A DNA stretch of 64,000 nucleotides, taken from contig NC_031500.1 of NCBI RefSeq assembly GCF_000237925.1, positions 19,617,753 to 19,681,752 of the forward strand, given 5' to 3'. This DNA comes from Schistosoma mansoni (lineage: Eukaryota; Platyhelminthes; Trematoda; Strigeidida; Schistosomatidae). Under the pieces are notes generated by a model. That model saw only the letters and a program-made list of their open reading frames with translations. It ran no database searches and had not been told where the DNA came from. Shown piece by piece: positions 61,200 through 64,000 of this stretch (position 1 is the stretch's first letter; each line of letters opens with the position of its first letter). Both the position numbers and the translations under genes were made by a program.

Positions 61200-62385
61200 C
61201 ATGATGTGGGCACTTTTGAAATCATCAATAACCATGTGCATCACTTCGATCACGTCGTCCCAATCACACTTCACGAGTCCACTCAACACAAACACTCCTC
61301 AGTCTGATCAGTCAACTGGTCAGTCGACAGCATCAACGACATGCTGTGCTTCACAAACTACGTCATCTGTGTTCGACCGATTCCAGTCACACACTCACCA
61401 CCACGTACACATGTCCAAATCACACATGTTCATCAAGCTACCACATATCCACACCGATTCATCCTACTCTACACTTGTACACCTGCATGTGACTACGCAC
61501 ATGTGTAATTCAGCCATTGTATTTCACAGACTGATCCAGTATTGATGCTTGTGTGTGTATGTGATTGCAGAGTTGCGTGCACTGTGGGATATTTTGTGCG
61601 AGCGAAACAATGTTGTTGGTGGCATCGCGTGTCGTTTGTATGTGTGTTGTGAATGTGTGATGTTATGTATGTGGCGAGCGTGCAACTACGGTGTGGTGGT
61701 GTGGAGGTTGGCACTCCGACCTGTGAATTCAGTGACCCGAGTTCGAGTCTGGGAGGAGCCTCGTCCTGTCAGGTGTCTTCAAACTACCACTGACCACCAT
61801 GTGAAACACTTCAAGATGCATTCCTCCGACCACATCACACCACTCACACTCGACCAGTGCACACTGCTACTTCTCAGTCAGCACGTTTGTCCAACCGTTT
61901 CGTGTGACCGGAATAGTGGTCGTGATGTCCGTGAGACGATCGAATGGCACACCAGCTAGACACAGTGTACCGAATCAGATGTTGATGTTGTCCTGGATAG
62001 CTTGGTGTATTGGATGACATAGATCGACGCTTCACTAATGTCAATGTGTCGGTGCTAGTGTGTTCGTGCACATGTGAGTTGGAGTGAGTGTGTGAGTGAG
62101 TCAGGGATACATGAATTCAGTAGGCGATTCGTTTGTTTGTCTGACTGTCAGTTTGCTCCACATGTATGCACGTGGATGTCAGGAAGAGTGAGTGGTTCAG
62201 TTTTGTTGTGTGTAGGTGTAGATGTAGGTGACGGTGAATCTGAAGGACAAGATGGGGATGAATATGTGAGTGACGTTATGTAGATGCTGGTAATGGAATG
62301 GATAATTGCATGTGGAATTGTAGTTGAAATATGTTAGGTATGGTCAGAATGTGTGGTGTTGTGTGTATGGTAGCGACGCGAACGT

Positions 62386-62457
62386 GGCCTCGTGGTGTAG
62401 CGGTGAGCACTTCGGACTCTGAATCCGGCAACCCGAGTTCGGATCTCGACGAGGCCT
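62386..62457 (+). tRNA. tRNA-Gln(CTG), unit 37, A58G variant
   Basis: A58G and A65. Confidence 0.62.
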
Positions 62458-63643
62458 CATGATGTGGGCACTTTTGAAATCATCAATAACCATGTGCATC
62501 ACTTCGATCACGTCGTCCCAATCACACTTCACGAGTCCACTCAACACAAACACTCCTCAGTCTGATCAGTCAACTGGTCAGTCGACAGCATCAACGACAT
62601 GCTGTGCTTCACAAACTACATCATCTGTGTTCGACCGATTCCAGTCACACACTCACCACCACGTACACATGTCCAAATCACACATGTTCATCAAGCTACC
62701 ACATATCCACACCGATTCATCCTACTCTACACTTGTACACCTGCATGTGACTACGCACATGTGTAATTCAGCCATTGTATTTCACAGACTGATCCAGTAT
62801 TGATGCTTGTGTGTGTATGTGATTGCAGAGTTGCGTGCACTGTGGGATATTTTGTGCGAGCGAAACAATGTTGTTGGTGGCATCGCGTGTCGTTTGTATG
62901 TGTGTTGTGAATGTGTGATGTTATGTATGTGGTGAGCGTGCAACTACGGTGTGGTGGTGTGGAGGTTGGCACTCCGACCTGTGAATTCAGTGACCCGAGT
63001 TCGAGTCTGGGAGGAGCCTCGTCCTGTCAGGTGTCTTCAAACTACCACTGACCACCATGTGAAACACTTCAAGATGCATTCCTCCGACCACATCACACCA
63101 CTCACACTCGACCAGTGCACACTGCTACTTCTCAGTCAGCACGTTTGTCCAACCGTTTCGTGTGACCGGAATAGTGGTCGTGATGTCCGTGAGACGATCG
63201 AATGGCACACCAGCTAGACACAGTGTACCGAATCAGATGTTGATGTTGTTCTGAATAGCTTGGTGTATTGGATGACATAGACCGACGCTTCACTAATGTC
63301 AATGTGTCGGTGCTAGTGTGTTCGTGCACATGTGAGTTGGAGTGAGTGTGTGAGTGAGTCAGGGATACATGAATTCAGTAGGCGATTCGTTTGTTTGTCT
63401 GACTGTCAGTTTGCTCCACATGTATGCACGTGGATGTCAGGAAGAGTGAGTGGTTCAGTTTTGTTGTGTGTAGGTGTAGATGTAGGTGACGGTGAATCTG
63501 AAGGACAAGATGGGGATGAATATGTGAGTGACGTTATGTAGATGCTGGTAATGGAATGGATAATTGCATGTGGAATTGTAGTTGAAATATGTTAGGTATG
63601 GTCAGAATGTGTGGTGTTGTGTGTATGGTAGCGACGCGAACGT

Positions 63644-63715
63644 GGCCTCGTGGTGTAGCGGTGAGCACTTCGGACTCTGAATCCGGCAACCCGAGTTCGG
63701 ATCTCGACGAGGCCT
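63644..63715 (+). tRNA. tRNA-Gln(CTG), unit 38, A58G variant
   Basis: A58G and A65. Last tRNA in the window; its unit is cut by the window edge. Confidence 0.62.
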
Positions 63716-64000
63716 CATGATGTGGGCACTTTTGAAATCATCAATAACCATGTGCATCACTTCGATCACGTCGTCCCAATCACACTTCACGAGTCCACTC
63801 AACACAAACACTCCTCAGTCTGATCAGTCAACTGGTCAGTCGACAGCATCAACGACATGCTGTGCTTCACAAACTACATCATATGTGTTCGACCGATTCC
63901 AGTCACACACTCACCACCACGTACACATGTCCAAATCACACATGTTCATCAAGCTACCACATATCCACACCGATTCATCCTACTCTACACTTGTACACCT

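Larger units (their letters stand above)
51729..64000 (+). repeat. Tandem array of 1258-bp tRNA-Gln units, distal block (10 tRNAs)
   Basis: About 9.75 units in the same orientation as the proximal block, running off the window edge. Spacing between tRNA starts is 1258 bp throughout except 1248 bp between 59880 and 61128, caused by a 10-bp deletion at 60439/60440. Substitution variants overlap those of the proximal block, so it is the same array or a sister array. The true distance between the blocks is unknown. Confidence 0.96.

Noticed and set aside
14422-63811. Recurring open frames of 60-136 residues on both strands in every array unit
   Set aside because: They overlap each other and the tRNA on opposite strands, consist of codons forced by GT/CA-rich repeats, change with single-base differences between units, and show no recognisable domain. 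Their conservation is that of the satellite.
14536-64000. CRISPR-like or phage-like direct repeat array
   Set aside because: The units are 1258 bp with no short repeat/spacer structure, and the genome is eukaryotic.

Overview
The window looks like a flatworm genome, most likely Schistosoma and probably S. mansoni. It is AT-rich, its gene is broken by repeat-filled introns, it carries tRNA-derived SINEs resembling the schistosome SM-alpha family (recalled, not searched), and one decayed fragment reads as a schistosome-type non-LTR reverse transcriptase. The species is an inference. No bacterial genes are present, and most open frames in the window are chance frames inside repeats.

Region 1 (1-13541) holds the 3' end of one protein gene on the + strand, a Dopey/DOP1 homologue. 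Eight exons with good splice sites and compatible phases encode the last 376 residues. Its introns hold four copies of a ~515-bp dispersed repeat (R1), one of which carries a solo LTR with a 5-bp target duplication. They also hold several tRNA-derived SINEs, a reverse-transcriptase remnant, and a 399-bp-arm palindrome that ends exactly at a 200-N gap and is probably an assembly or cloning artefact. Region 2 (13542-14535) is the 3' flank of DOP1.

Region 3 (14536-64000, broken at 50281-51728) is the dominant feature: a tandem array with a 1258-bp unit. Each unit carries a 72-nt tRNA-Gln gene with a TTTT terminator, and 562 bp later a decayed tRNA-like copy that aligns to it without gaps (51 of 72 identical). 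The unit is therefore an old internal dimer. I count 38 tRNA-Gln copies: 30 with anticodon CTG and 8 with TTG. Eleven have a fully paired T-arm and the invariant A58; fifteen carry A58G in the B box. Units fall into subfamilies, and a two-unit higher-order pattern is visible at about 24.5-38.6 kb.

The break at 50281-51728 is not biological continuity. The array stops at 50280 and joins a fosmid-type vector polylinker starting with a blunt half-site. Then come a short non-array piece, a 200-N gap, a dispersed repeat (R3), and ~0.7 kb of other sequence that may contain one coding exon, before the array resumes at 51729.

Nothing suggests the parts act together beyond position: a Pol II trafficking gene ends about 1 kb before a very large Pol III tDNA array.
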